From Brevibacillus sedimenti (lineage in GTDB: Bacteria > Bacillota > Bacilli > Brevibacillales > Brevibacillaceae), in NCBI RefSeq assembly GCF_020923495.1, contig NZ_CP064048.1, positions 638,501 through 702,500 of the forward strand: a stretch of 64,000 nt of DNA, given 5' to 3'. Below are positions 51,902-61,536 of this stretch, piece after piece. The translations under genes and the position numbers were made by a program. Positions within the stretch are counted from its first letter, which is position 1; every line of letters begins with the position of its first letter. The notes beneath the pieces are model-generated. The model searched no databases. It was not told where the DNA came from and worked only from the letters and a program-made list of their open reading frames with translations.

Positions 51902-51936
51902 AAAAAGGAAAACCGCCTCCCGTCGGGAAGCGGCTG
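51902..51936 (-). terminator. Terminator after the small membrane protein
   Basis: GCCGCTTCCC-GAC-GGGAGGCGGT followed by TTTCCTTTTTC on the minus strand. Confidence 0.75.
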
Positions 51937-51957
51937 CATGCGCGTTTGGCTATTTCT

Positions 51958-52062
51958 CTATTCCTTGTATTTGCGGGAGTACGCTTTGCTCGTGACATAG
52001 AGCGTCAAGGCGATAAACCCGATAAACATGACGACACTGGCCACAATGACCGTCGTTTCCAT
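51958..52062 (-). CDS. Small single-pass membrane protein, 34 aa
   Basis: Not recognised. METTVIVASVVMFIGFIALT begins a single membrane helix, and the protein ends in the basic tail SKAYSRKYKE. ATG at 52062 has a ribosome-like gggaag. It has its own terminator, which supports a real gene. The gap to the next gene (52063-52327) holds no other feature that I see. Confidence 0.6.
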   Translation of the reverse strand: METTVIVASVVMFIGFIALTLYVTSKAYSRKYKE

Positions 52063-52327
52063 CTTGCACTTCCCCTCTCCCACTGCTTTCTGCCTTATTA
52101 TACGGGAAAAAGACAGGCTGTTACAACGGATGAATCCGCCAAACGGCTTGCTTGTCCGTCTAGATGGACATGATTCTCCTTGCCACACAAAATACCAATA
52201 ATTACAAATTAACCTTCCTGCGTCTGCATGCCACACTATGAAGAAACGGCACATATCCTGCGAACAAACGTTTTTGTGCACAACCTGTTGACAACTCTGT
52301 GGATAAGTTCAAGAAGGAGCGGTTCTC

Positions 52328-52549
52328 GTGGCGAACGAGCGATTGTACCTCATCTACCAGGAAGCGAACGACGAAGAATGCCTGCTGACCATTCAGCCGT
52401 ATACGGACGAACAGGCATTGGCCGAGGCCATCAACAAGCTGCAGGCCCGACAGGTGGAAGAATACACGATCATCAAGGGACGGAAAATGAACGCGACGCT
52501 GCGCCTGGCTGTTGAGCTAACCGAAGCGGAAGAAACGGAGGAAGCCTGA
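52328..52549 (+). CDS. Hypothetical protein, 73 aa
   Basis: Not recognised. GTG start with agaaggagcg upstream. The protein is acidic and looks like a small mixed alpha/beta fold (RLYLIYQEANDEECLLTIQP, EYTIIKGRKMNATLRLAVEL), ending in a Glu-rich tail. It stands before the sigma-factor operon but before that operon's own promoter. Confidence 0.6.
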   Translation: MANERLYLIYQEANDEECLLTIQPYTDEQALAEAINKLQARQVEEYTIIKGRKMNATLRLAVELTEAEETEEA

Positions 52550-52622
52550 GTCCGCTTCGGAAGCTCCCCTCTTTTCCAGTGCCCGCTTCTCCTGCTATGT
52601 TTGAAGGAGGGAGCCCGTCGAT

Positions 52623-52650
52623 TGAAATTTTGACGGAGGCGATCCCGTAT
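52623..52650 (+). promoter_or_regulatory. ECF-type autoregulated promoter
   Basis: TGAAAT (52623-52628) and CGTAT (52646-52650), 17 bases apart, match the ECF pattern TGAAAC-N16-CGTA. It lies directly before the sigma-factor gene, as is common for self-activated ECF operons. Confidence 0.65.
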
Positions 52651-52672
52651 TGATCACTGGGAGGAGGGATGC

Positions 52673-53281
52673 GTGATGGATCAGGAACTGGCGCGACTCA
52701 ACAGCGAAGCCGCCCGGTTGGCCGTGCAGTTTGTGAACGGACAGCCGCGGGCGTTCCACCGGTTGGTCCTGTTGTTTGCGCCGCGCGTGATGCGCATCGT
52801 TCGCAAGCTGGTCAGCGGCTATCACGACGGTGAGGACCTGTACAACGAAATTTGGCTGAAAGTCGCGCAAAATTTGCACAAATACGATCCCGCACTGCCC
52901 TTTCACTCCTGGCTGTACCGTATCGCCTCCAACTCGTGCATCGACTTCCTGCGCAAAAAACGGGAGATCGTGCTGGAGGACGAACAGTTGTTGCTGCACG
53001 TACATAAACACCCCGCTGAGACTGTCAAAAGCCCGGAACGGTTCCTCGTGGAAAAGGAGACGCATACCGAGCTGACAGCGCTTATGGACAACCTGAACGA
53101 AACCGACCGGCTGATTCTGACCCTCCGTTTTGTCGAAGGCATGAGCTATGAAGAAATCGGCAGCATTGTAGGGATGAACAAAAACACCGTGGGCACCCGG
53201 CTGTTCCGGGCCCGCAAGCAGTTAAAAGAATTGCTGGAGAAACATCGGGAGGAAAGGAGAATGGCCGATGCCGCATATTGA
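52673..53281 (+). CDS. ECF-type RNA polymerase sigma factor
   Basis: A 202-residue sigma-70-family factor. Region 2 reads DGEDLYNEIWLKVAQNLHKY and SWLYRIASNSCIDFLRKKRE; region 4 reads MSYEEIGSIVGMNKNTVGTRLFRARKQLKELL. GTG at 52673 or ATG at 52676 both follow gaggaggg. It overlaps the anti-sigma gene by 14 bases. It probably responds to envelope stress, judged from the partners. Confidence 0.88.
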   Translation: MMDQELARLNSEAARLAVQFVNGQPRAFHRLVLLFAPRVMRIVRKLVSGYHDGEDLYNEIWLKVAQNLHKYDPALPFHSWLYRIASNSCIDFLRKKREIVLEDEQLLLHVHKHPAETVKSPERFLVEKETHTELTALMDNLNETDRLILTLRFVEGMSYEEIGSIVGMNKNTVGTRLFRARKQLKELLEKHREERRMADAAY

Positions 53282-53828
53282 CGAACTGACTTTGATGATG
53301 TACAGCGATGACGAGTTGTCCGCCGAGGAAGCGGCCCGCGTTCAAGAGCATCTGGACCACTGCTTTCACTGCCGGCAGTCGTGGGAGCGGTTGACCGGCG
53401 AGCAGCATCTGCTGGCAGAGACGATTTTCGCCGCGGATACGTCGCTGCCGCCGCTGGAGTTGGACTCGCTCACGGCGGCGCAGATTGAAGGCATTGCCAT
53501 CCTGCACAGGCGGCATCGCCGCCGCCTGCTGTGGCGGGCGATACTTGGCGCGGGCACTCTTCTGGCGGTTGCGGCCGGGTATCTCATTTTTTGGCAGAGT
53601 GTGTGGTTTCACTGGGTTGCCTCTGCGTGGAATTCCTGGACATCCCGCTTCTTTTGGGGATCAGCCCTGTGGCTGAAGGACAACGCCGGTGACCTGTTCA
53701 ACGTCCCCGGTCCATACGTGGTGGCACTGCCGCTGCCGCTGCTGCTGCTGATCGGTCTGCTTTTGCTGGTGAACATACGCTTCCTTCCCTTTCCTCCATC
53801 CCGGCTGCAGAATCGGGAGGTCGACTGA
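53268..53828 (+). CDS. Anti-sigma factor with zinc-finger (ZAS) motif
   Basis: A 186-residue protein. The N-terminal zinc-binding motif EHLDHCFHCRQSW (H-x3-C-x2-C) is at about residues 24-36. One membrane helix is near 88-107 (AILGAGTLLAVAAGYLIFWQ) and a second near 147-167 (VVALPLPLLLLIGLLLLVNI). It would hold the upstream sigma factor until a signal releases it. Confidence 0.85.
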   Translation: MPHIDELTLMMYSDDELSAEEAARVQEHLDHCFHCRQSWERLTGEQHLLAETIFAADTSLPPLELDSLTAAQIEGIAILHRRHRRRLLWRAILGAGTLLAVAAGYLIFWQSVWFHWVASAWNSWTSRFFWGSALWLKDNAGDLFNVPGPYVVALPLPLLLLIGLLLLVNIRFLPFPPSRLQNREVD

Positions 53829-54967
53829 TGGGACGGATCAAACTCATCCTCTGCCTGCTGCTGTCCGTTTTCCTGCTTGTGCCGGCACATGCAGTCCATG
53901 CGTTCGGCACAGTGTCAAACCATAGCTACGTGCTGCCGGCTGACGCGGTGCACGACGGCGATCTGGCGGTCAACGCCAATACGGTCTCCATCGAAGGAAC
54001 AGTGAACGGCGACCTGTACGTGCTTGCAGAAAACGTACAGATACGCGGACGCGTCACCGGTGATGTCCTCGCGTTTGCGGTCGACACTCGCATCAACGGC
54101 ACTGTCGCGGGAGATGTGCGCGCCTTCACGCAGCAGCTGTCGATCTCCGGCAATGTGGAACGAAACGTCACCGTCGGTTCCAGCCACATCGTGCTGGAGC
54201 AGAACGGCCGTATAGGCGGCAGCCTGCTGATGTTTACCCCGCATGCGGACCTGAACGGCAAAGTGGCCCGTGAAGCAAACGGCAAGGTGGACACCCTGCG
54301 CATCACGGGCGAAATCGGAGAAGGCATCTCACTACTCCACTCCAGCTCCCTGCAGATTGACGCACCTGCCGTGATCGGCGGCGATCTGGTCTACTCCAGT
54401 CCGCATCGGGCTGCGATCGGTTCCGGCGCTGTCCTCAAAGGGAAGGAACTGTATTCCCCCGCGGTGGTGGCTGCAGACCAAGACACCTTTTCCTACTTTC
54501 CCATCCTGTTGGGCCTCTCGTCGCTACTCAGCACGCTGCTGCTCTGGCTGGCTGTGCGCTTTCTCTTCCCGGCCGGGCTGAGCTGCATCTACAGCCAATT
54601 GGACCGGCACCCGGGACAGGCGTTCGCTTGTGGCGCCGGCTTGGTGCTCGGCCTGCCGCTCCTGTCGATCGCGCTGCTGGTGACCGTCGTCGGGATTCCG
54701 GTGACGGTGGCGCTGCTGCTGGCATTCGTGCTGCTTACCTGGTCGGCAAAGGTGTTTGTCGGCTCCTGGATCGGCATCCGGCTGGCCGAGCGTTTTCGCT
54801 GGCGGCTTCCCCCCCTGCTCGCCGAGCTGCTGGGCGTGGTGGCGCTGCAGTGCCTGCTGATTATCCCGTTTGCCGGCTGGCTGTTCGCGCTGCCGGTGTG
54901 GATGGCCTTCCTCGGATCGCTGGCCTGCGCGGTCCGTCAGGCGAATAAAACATTTCTGACGCCATAA
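53828..54967 (+). CDS. Exported polymer-forming (bactofilin-like) protein with C-terminal membrane domain
   Basis: A 379-residue protein. A signal peptide (LILCLLLSVFLLVPAHAVHA) is followed by about 190 residues of short repeats with the rhythm of a right-handed beta-helix (VSIEGTVNGDLYVLAENVQI, RGRVTGDVLAFAVDTRINGT), as in bactofilin/DUF583 proteins. Then come four or five membrane helices (about 225-370). The start overlaps the anti-sigma stop by one base, so it is the third gene of the sigma operon and a likely target of it. A surface scaffold role is inferred. Confidence 0.75.
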   Translation: MGRIKLILCLLLSVFLLVPAHAVHAFGTVSNHSYVLPADAVHDGDLAVNANTVSIEGTVNGDLYVLAENVQIRGRVTGDVLAFAVDTRINGTVAGDVRAFTQQLSISGNVERNVTVGSSHIVLEQNGRIGGSLLMFTPHADLNGKVAREANGKVDTLRITGEIGEGISLLHSSSLQIDAPAVIGGDLVYSSPHRAAIGSGAVLKGKELYSPAVVAADQDTFSYFPILLGLSSLLSTLLLWLAVRFLFPAGLSCIYSQLDRHPGQAFACGAGLVLGLPLLSIALLVTVVGIPVTVALLLAFVLLTWSAKVFVGSWIGIRLAERFRWRLPPLLAELLGVVALQCLLIIPFAGWLFALPVWMAFLGSLACAVRQANKTFLTP

Positions 54968-55022
54968 GGTTTAGGAGAGGCAGGATTGGGAGAGAACTGA
55001 GAGAAAGGCTTGCAGTTACCTG

Positions 55023-55052
55023 TTTGACCTTTACTGACCTTTCGTGTATGAT
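55023..55052 (+). promoter_or_regulatory. clpP promoter with CtsR-type operator
   Basis: TTGACC (55024-55029) and TATGAT (55047-55052) are 17 bases apart. TTTGACC-TTT-ACTGACC (55023-55039) matches the heptad repeat of the CtsR operator and covers the -35 box, so CtsR repression is likely. Confidence 0.8.
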
Positions 55053-55087
55053 TAATCTTACCAAGAGAGGAGGAAGGCTTAATGCAT

Positions 55088-55681
55088 ATGAACTTGATTC
55101 CCACCGTCATCGAACAGACGAATCGCGGTGAACGTGCATATGATATTTATTCGCGCCTGCTAAAGGATCGCATTATCTTTCTCGGAACGCCGATCAACGA
55201 CACCGTTGCCAACATCGTCGTAGCGCAACTGCTGTTCCTGCAGGCCGAGGACCCGGACAAAGACATCCACTTGTACATCAACAGCCCGGGCGGTTCGATT
55301 ACCGCCGGTATGGCGATTTATGATACGATGCAATTCATCAAACCGGATGTGTCCACCATTTGTGTCGGCATGGCCGCGTCGATGGGAGCGTTTTTGCTGG
55401 CGGCGGGCGCCAAGGGCAAACGCTTTGCCCTGCCGAACAGCGAAGTGATGATTCACCAGCCGCTCGGCGGCGCGCAAGGCCAGGCGAGCGACATCGAAAT
55501 CGCTGCCAAACGCATCCTGAGAATGCGCGAACACCTGAACAAAATCCTCGCCGAGCGCACCGGTCAGCCGCTGGAGCGGATTCAAAAGGATACCGACCGC
55601 GACAACTTCCTCACCGCTCAGGAAGCGCTGGAGTACGGCCTGATCGACAAGGTAATCACGCCGGAATCCTCTTCCAAATAA
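55088..55681 (+). CDS. clpP: ATP-dependent Clp protease proteolytic subunit
   Basis: A 197-residue serine peptidase of standard length. Counting from ATG 55088 ([20 protein letters not shown]), the triad is Ser98 (GMAASMGAF), His123 (MIHQPLGG) and Asp172. It forms the 14-mer chamber for ClpX/ClpC. An ATG two codons earlier (55082) is also possible. A strong terminator follows. Confidence 0.97.
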   Translation: MNLIPTVIEQTNRGERAYDIYSRLLKDRIIFLGTPINDTVANIVVAQLLFLQAEDPDKDIHLYINSPGGSITAGMAIYDTMQFIKPDVSTICVGMAASMGAFLLAAGAKGKRFALPNSEVMIHQPLGGAQGQASDIEIAAKRILRMREHLNKILAERTGQPLERIQKDTDRDNFLTAQEALEYGLIDKVITPESSSK

Positions 55682-55718
55682 GCAATCGGCTTGACAGGGT
55701 TCTTCCCCTCGAAGCACG

Positions 55719-55748
55719 ACACCCGGCCAGCAAGGCCGGGTGTTTTTA
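55719..55748. terminator. Terminator shared by clpP and sspH
   Basis: ACACCCGGCC-AGCAA-GGCCGGGTGT followed by TTTTTA on the plus strand. Confidence 0.85.
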
Positions 55749-55925
55749 CTTCTCCTCCAATTGTCCGACCTCGACCGCCATGCTGTTGGCCGGATTGCCT
55801 TCAATGTGGACGCGGGCCGTCGCGGTTCGTTCATCCACGCCGTCGATCCAGACCGGCTGCCCTTTGTACTGGACCTCGATTTTTTCCGAGGAGCGCAGGA
55901 TTTCCTGTGCGCGCTTCACATCCAT
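55746..55925 (-). CDS. sspH: Small acid-soluble spore protein, H type
   Basis: A 59-residue protein starting MDVKRAQEILRSSEKIEVQY and ending SMAVEVGQLEEK, which matches the H-type SASP family (compare MDVKRVKQIL... and ...LEEK). A spore-core protein, presumably expressed in the forespore. It shows that the organism forms spores. Confidence 0.88.
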   Translation of the reverse strand: MDVKRAQEILRSSEKIEVQYKGQPVWIDGVDERTATARVHIEGNPANSMAVEVGQLEEK

Positions 55926-55949
55926 GTATCATTCCCTCCCTTGGTGCTG

Positions 55950-56123
55950 TCAGCGGTTGTCGCGGGCCGAACTGGCGCCCGTCATGGTATCGGTGGTCGA
56001 CTCCTCGATCAATCCGTTCTGGTCGCTGACCTGTCCGCCGCCGAGCCCCTCGTTTACCATGCGGTCAATGTCCATGTCGTACTGGTCGCGTCCTTCGTAT
56101 AGGGTGTCACGGTTGTTCTCCAC
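55950..56123 (-). CDS. Small acidic hypothetical protein, 57 aa
   Basis: Not recognised. GTG at 56123 follows ggaggga. Hydrophilic and rich in Asp, Glu, Asn and Gly (VENNRDTLYEGRDQYDMDID; STTDTMTGASSARDNR at the end). It lies 24 bases upstream of sspH on the same strand, so it may be a co-expressed spore protein. Confidence 0.6.
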   Translation of the reverse strand: MENNRDTLYEGRDQYDMDIDRMVNEGLGGGQVSDQNGLIEESTTDTMTGASSARDNR

Positions 56124-56307
56124 ACGTCTCCCTCCTTTGGCGCGGTTGGGCACCGGGTGATGAAAGACTCCATCGCATGCGGCAGCGAGTGGAAGCCTTG
56201 CCTGTTTCATCTGTTAGCATTCCCCGGGCGACGGGAAAACATGCAGCCTGCCCCAAACAGACGCGTACCTTGAGGATATTACGGTTGCGCCAAATCACCC
56301 CGTCGCG

Positions 56308-56853
56308 TCAGCATGGGCCATCGCTTCGATACGTTTTTTTTACGTAATCAACGATTTCCTCTGCCGGCACCCCATCCGTCATGATCTTTTCTTCAAAACA
56401 TGTGTCCTGAAAAGCCTCCACACACGCTGGGATTTGCCGGTAACACCAGTTCCCCTCCGCTTCTCCCCGCCTTCTGAGCCGTTCATAGAGGGTTTCCCGG
56501 CTGGCGATCAGGCAAAAATGGCAGGTATGTTTGTCCAGCTCTTTGAAGCCGTTGAAAATGTATGTGAAGTATTCCTTATGTATAATCGTCATGGGAACAA
56601 TCAAATGCTTCCCGTAGGTCATCTTCAGCAGCCCGGCCACCTTTACCGTCAGCACCCTCCACAATTGCAAATCCTGAAAATTATCTGTCTTTTCCTCGCG
56701 CAGCCTCATTTCCTCCGGAACGATGCGGCGCAGCATAAAGCCCACCTCTTCCGGGTCAAACAGCATGCTGTTCGGTATGGATGCAGCCAGCCTGCTGGCA
56801 ACCGTCGTCTTCCCGGCGCCATACGCACCATTTATCATTACAATCATGGTCAC
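56308..56853 (-). CDS. TmrB-like P-loop ATPase
   Basis: A 181-residue protein with Walker A NGAYGAGKTT at residues 8-17, then DPEEVGFMLRRIVPEEMR, LIVPMTIIHKEYF and LIASRETLYERLRRRGEA. This closely follows Bacillus TmrB (tunicamycin resistance) and related small kinases. The C-terminus is shorter than I recall for TmrB, so the amphipathic membrane helix may be absent. Substrate unproven. Confidence 0.8.
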   Translation of the reverse strand: MTMIVMINGAYGAGKTTVASRLAASIPNSMLFDPEEVGFMLRRIVPEEMRLREEKTDNFQDLQLWRVLTVKVAGLLKMTYGKHLIVPMTIIHKEYFTYIFNGFKELDKHTCHFCLIASRETLYERLRRRGEAEGNWCYRQIPACVEAFQDTCFEEKIMTDGVPAEEIVDYVKKTYRSDGPC

Positions 56854-56913
56854 TCACCCTTTTTACACGGGATGTGAAACAGCCGAGTATAACGCCATCG
56901 CCGCCGCACGGTA

Positions 56914-56965
56914 AAAGAAAAAGAGGCACCCGCAAAGAATGAAGTTGCTTTGCATTATGCCTCTG
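56914..56965 (-). terminator. Terminator of the rapZ-yvcK-whiA-crh operon
   Basis: AGAGGCA...TGCAAAG pairs with CTTTGC...TGCCTCT and is followed by TTTTTCTTTT on the minus strand. Confidence 0.75.
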
Positions 56966-57033
56966 ATTCTTGCAAGGAGCAGCATTGCGATTGCAAACGG
57001 AGCTGCGCTGCAAGGTGTCAATAACGTTGCGGC

Positions 57034-57291
57034 CTATTCCTCTTTGCTGACCAGATTGGCCAGGCTGCTGACCGCTTGAGCCGCATCAGGGCCTTCCGCC
57101 GAAATCGTGATTTCCGTTCCCGAACTGATGGCGAGGCTCATGATGCCCATGATGCTTTTTGCGTTTACTTTTTTGTTTCCTTTCTCCACAAAAATTTCCG
57201 ATACAAAGCGGTTGGCCTCCTGCACGAAAAATGCCGCAGGACGGGCCTGCAACCCAGTTTTCAATTTGACCACAACCTGCTGTTGAACCAT
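57034..57291 (-). CDS. crh: Catabolite repression HPr-like protein Crh
   Basis: An 85-residue HPr-fold protein. Position 15 is Gln (KTGLQARPAA) where HPr has the phosphorylatable His, while Ser46 (NAKSIMG) is kept: the hallmark of Crh. When phosphorylated on Ser46 it acts as CcpA co-repressor. Last gene of the rapZ-yvcK-whiA-crh block. Confidence 0.95.
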   Translation of the reverse strand: MVQQQVVVKLKTGLQARPAAFFVQEANRFVSEIFVEKGNKKVNAKSIMGIMSLAISSGTEITISAEGPDAAQAVSSLANLVSKEE

Positions 57292-57342
57292 GTATGGACC
57301 TCCTCACACAGTGTACTCGTTACCGATAAGTATACCATGCTG

Positions 57343-58293
57343 CTAGATGGATACATTTTGTTTTTCTCGCAATTTCTCAGCAATTTCGTTGATTTTTCTC
57401 AACCGGTGATTGATGCCTGATTTGCTGACCGGACCGCTGGGCAGCATTTCCCCCAGCTCCTTCAGATTGATGTCCGGGTGCATCAAGCGCAGTTCCGCCA
57501 CTTCCCGCAGCCGCTTCGGCAGGTTTTCCAAGCCGATCTCCTGCTGAATCAGCTTGATGTTCTCCATCTGTCGGGCAGCGGCATTTACCGTCTTGTTGAT
57601 GTTGGCAATCTCACAATTGTGCAAGCGGTTCACCGAGTTGCGCATGTCTTTGACGATCCGCACGTCCTCGAAGTACAGGAGAGCCTGATGCGCGCCGATG
57701 AGGCTGAGAAATTCAGTAATCTTCTCGCCTTCCTTGATGTAGAGCACATACCCTTTTTTCCGCTCGATACACTTGGCGTTTAGTCGATAGCGGTTGGCCA
57801 TCTTGGTCAGCGCTTCGCAAAAATTCTGGTAGGACGTGAAAATTTCCAAATGATAGCTGGACGCCTCCGGATGATTCACCGAACCACCAGCCAAAAACGC
57901 CCCGCGCAGATAGGCCGCCCGGCAGCACGAGCTTTTGACGATCTCCGGTGAAATGCCCTGAACAAAGGACTTGTCTTGGTCCATAATGCCAAGTTCTTGC
58001 AAAATCTCGTGCGCCTTGTGCGGAATCCGCACGATGTAGACGTTGTTTTTCTTCAGCCGCATTTTTTTGCGCACCAAGAGTTCGGCGTGTATATGAAACA
58101 GGCGCTTGGTCAGGGTGTAGATCCGTCTGGCAATCGCCGCATTCTCTGTTGTCACATCCAGCACCAGCCGTCCTGCCCCGAATTGCAGACTGCCGTTCAT
58201 CCGGATCAAGGCAGCCAGCTCCGCCCGGCTGCAGCACTCGGGGGTGTCCAGCATGGTCAGTTCCTTTTTCGTTTGTGCGGCGAATGATGACAT
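57343..58293 (-). CDS. whiA: Sporulation/division regulator WhiA
   Basis: A 316-residue protein with an N-terminal degenerate LAGLIDADG domain ([40 protein letters not shown]) and a C-terminal helix-turn-helix ([20 protein letters not shown]). It lies seven bases after yvcK in the usual order. Confidence 0.95.
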   Translation of the reverse strand: MSSFAAQTKKELTMLDTPECCSRAELAALIRMNGSLQFGAGRLVLDVTTENAAIARRIYTLTKRLFHIHAELLVRKKMRLKKNNVYIVRIPHKAHEILQELGIMDQDKSFVQGISPEIVKSSCCRAAYLRGAFLAGGSVNHPEASSYHLEIFTSYQNFCEALTKMANRYRLNAKCIERKKGYVLYIKEGEKITEFLSLIGAHQALLYFEDVRIVKDMRNSVNRLHNCEIANINKTVNAAARQMENIKLIQQEIGLENLPKRLREVAELRLMHPDINLKELGEMLPSGPVSKSGINHRLRKINEIAEKLREKQNVSI

Positions 58294-58299
58294 TGACCC

Positions 58300-59310
58300 T
58301 CACTCCTTCTCTAGCTTCCGCATCCTGCGCTTGCGCCTGATCAGGGATACCACCTGTTTGCTTACGGCGTGCGCGTCGTGACGCAGATAACCGTCCTCAA
58401 ACGTTACCAGCGGCTTCGCCACGACGTGCAGCCCCAGTTGACGCAATCGCCCCAGATCGCAGATGACCGGAGTTGCCCCCTTTTCCGCATACTTTTCCAA
58501 GACATGCGCGGGAATGTCAGCCGAGTTGACGATTACGGTGTCCAAAAATGGACTGCCCACGTGACGGTACATCACTTCCACGTGCGCGGACGCGGTGTAC
58601 CCATCCGTTTCACCCGGCTGCGTCATGACGTTGCAAATGTACAGTTTTGGTGATGGCGAACGCTTCACGGCATCAAACAGTCCGCGCACCAACAAGTTAG
58701 GCAAAATGCTGGTGTACAGACTGCCGGGACCGATCAAGATCGCATCCGCTTCTTCAATGGCCAACAAGGCCTCGCTTAACGGCACTGCGTCTTCGGGATC
58801 GAGGAAGACGCGCTTGATCCGCTTGCCTGTAAGCGGTATCTGGGACTCGCCGACGACGATCGAGCCGTCCTCCATTTCGGCCAGCAGCCGAATCGACTGG
58901 GTGGACGCCGGCAGCACGTCGCCGCGCACAGCCAGGACACCGCTCAGCTTTTTCACTGCTGTCACAAAATCTCCCGTAATCTCGTTCATCGCTGCAAGTA
59001 GTAGATTCCCCAAATTATGGCCGGCTAATCCCGTGCCGGTTGAAAAACGGTACTGCATCACTTTCTCCATCAACGGCTCGGTGTCGGCGAGGGCCGTCAG
59101 CACGTTGCGAATGTCACCGGGCGGGGGCATATCCATCTCCTCCCGCAGTATGCCTGAGCTTCCTCCGTCATCGGCGACGGTAACAATCGCCGTGATGTGA
59201 ACCGGTTCATGCTTCAACCCCCGCAGCAGGACAGACAATCCCGTTCCCCCGCCGATCACGACAACCCGCAGCTGTTCCCCGGGCTGCGTTCCCTTTCTCC
59301 TTGTCGGCAT
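58300..59310 (-). CDS. yvcK: YvcK/CofD-like gluconeogenesis factor
   Basis: A 336-residue protein of the CofD-like family with VVVIGGGTGLSVLLRGLKHE, AIVTVADDGGSSGILREEMD, PPPGDIRNVLTALAD and GPGSLYTSILPNLLV. It binds UDP-sugars and is needed for growth on gluconeogenic carbon and for cell shape. Between rapZ and whiA. Confidence 0.95.
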   Translation of the reverse strand: MPTRRKGTQPGEQLRVVVIGGGTGLSVLLRGLKHEPVHITAIVTVADDGGSSGILREEMDMPPPGDIRNVLTALADTEPLMEKVMQYRFSTGTGLAGHNLGNLLLAAMNEITGDFVTAVKKLSGVLAVRGDVLPASTQSIRLLAEMEDGSIVVGESQIPLTGKRIKRVFLDPEDAVPLSEALLAIEEADAILIGPGSLYTSILPNLLVRGLFDAVKRSPSPKLYICNVMTQPGETDGYTASAHVEVMYRHVGSPFLDTVIVNSADIPAHVLEKYAEKGATPVICDLGRLRQLGLHVVAKPLVTFEDGYLRHDAHAVSKQVVSLIRRKRRMRKLEKE

Positions 59311-59376
59311 ATGTCACCTCATTATATGCTGATCCACACAGGCGTTCCTCGCAGATGTCCTTTCGCCATCCTATGC

Positions 59377-60258
59377 TCATTTGTTTTTGTCAATGTCTCG
59401 ATGGCTGATGCGAACCGTAAAATCTTTGCTGAAGACGTTCCCGATGTGCTCGGTGATCGCCACCGAACGATGCTTGCCGCCTGTGCAGCCAATACCGATC
59501 ACCAGCTGGCTTTTTCCCTCCCGCTGGTAATGGGGTAATGTAAAGGACAGAAAATCGACCAGTTTGTCGATAAATTCCTTCGTCTCCTTATGATTCATGA
59601 CGTATTCGGCCACTTCCGGGTCACATCCCGTCTTCGGCCGCAGTTCCTCCACGTAGTGCGGATTCGGCAAAAACCGCACGTCAAACATCAGGTCGGCGTC
59701 AATCGGCGTACCGTATTTGAAACCAAACGACAGCACGTTGATCGTCAGCGGCGATCCCTGCTGTGCGTATTGACTGATAATCTTTTCACGCAGCTGTGCC
59801 GGTTTCATCTGGCTGGTATCGATAATCTGATGCGCCCGCCCTTTCATTTCCTGCAGCAGGCGGCGCTCGGCGTGAATGCCTTCCAATGGCGAACCGTTCG
59901 GCGAAAGCGGATGGCGTCGGCGTGTCTCTTTGTAGCGGGACACCAGCGTCTGGTCACTGGCATCGAGATACAGGATATGAAACGAAATACCCTCCATCTG
60001 ATTCAGGCTGTCAATCGCTTCGGACAGGCTTTCGAAAAACTCTCGTCCCCGCAGGTCAATCACCAGGGCAACCCGTTCGATGCCGCCGCCCGATTGTTTA
60101 ATCAGTTCCGCAAACTTGGGAATCAGCACCGGAGGCAGGTTGTCGACACAAAAGTACCCCAAATCTTCCAAGCTTTGTACGGCTACGGTCTTGCCAGCAC
60201 CCGACATTCCCGTAATAATGAGCAAATTGATGGCTCTGTCTTTTCCCACTTCCGTCAC
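59377..60258 (-). CDS. rapZ: RapZ/YvcJ nucleotide-binding protein
   Basis: A 293-residue protein with P-loop TGMSGAGKT at residues 17-25 and the C-terminal RapZ domain ([49 protein letters not shown]). First gene of the rapZ-yvcK-whiA-crh block. Confidence 0.95.
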   Translation of the reverse strand: MTEVGKDRAINLLIITGMSGAGKTVAVQSLEDLGYFCVDNLPPVLIPKFAELIKQSGGGIERVALVIDLRGREFFESLSEAIDSLNQMEGISFHILYLDASDQTLVSRYKETRRRHPLSPNGSPLEGIHAERRLLQEMKGRAHQIIDTSQMKPAQLREKIISQYAQQGSPLTINVLSFGFKYGTPIDADLMFDVRFLPNPHYVEELRPKTGCDPEVAEYVMNHKETKEFIDKLVDFLSFTLPHYQREGKSQLVIGIGCTGGKHRSVAITEHIGNVFSKDFTVRISHRDIDKNK

Positions 60259-60389
60259 TCCACTCGCCTCCTACGATTCTGACATAAGCATACCATAACC
60301 ACTGTCGTATTCGTACCCTCCCAACCACCTAACCGTGGAACCGGCCGGACTGCATCGCACCTGAAGCGGGTTGTCCCATCCGATTCGGT

Positions 60390-60420
60390 AAAAAAAAGAC
60401 GCGGCTGAATGCAGCCACGC
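60390..60420 (-). terminator. Terminator after trxB
   Basis: GTGGCTG-CATT-CAGCCGC followed by GTCTTTTTTTT on the minus strand. Confidence 0.8.
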
Positions 60421-60502
60421 AAGTATGGTTCGTATAGATAAGGGGGTCAATTCATCGTCTTCTAGTGTACCGCCCAAATATTTCATTTATGTTACAAGGA
60501 GG

Positions 60503-61504
<1,002 letters not shown>

Positions 61505-61536
61505 TCACTTATTTAAACTTATTATAAAATGAGAAT

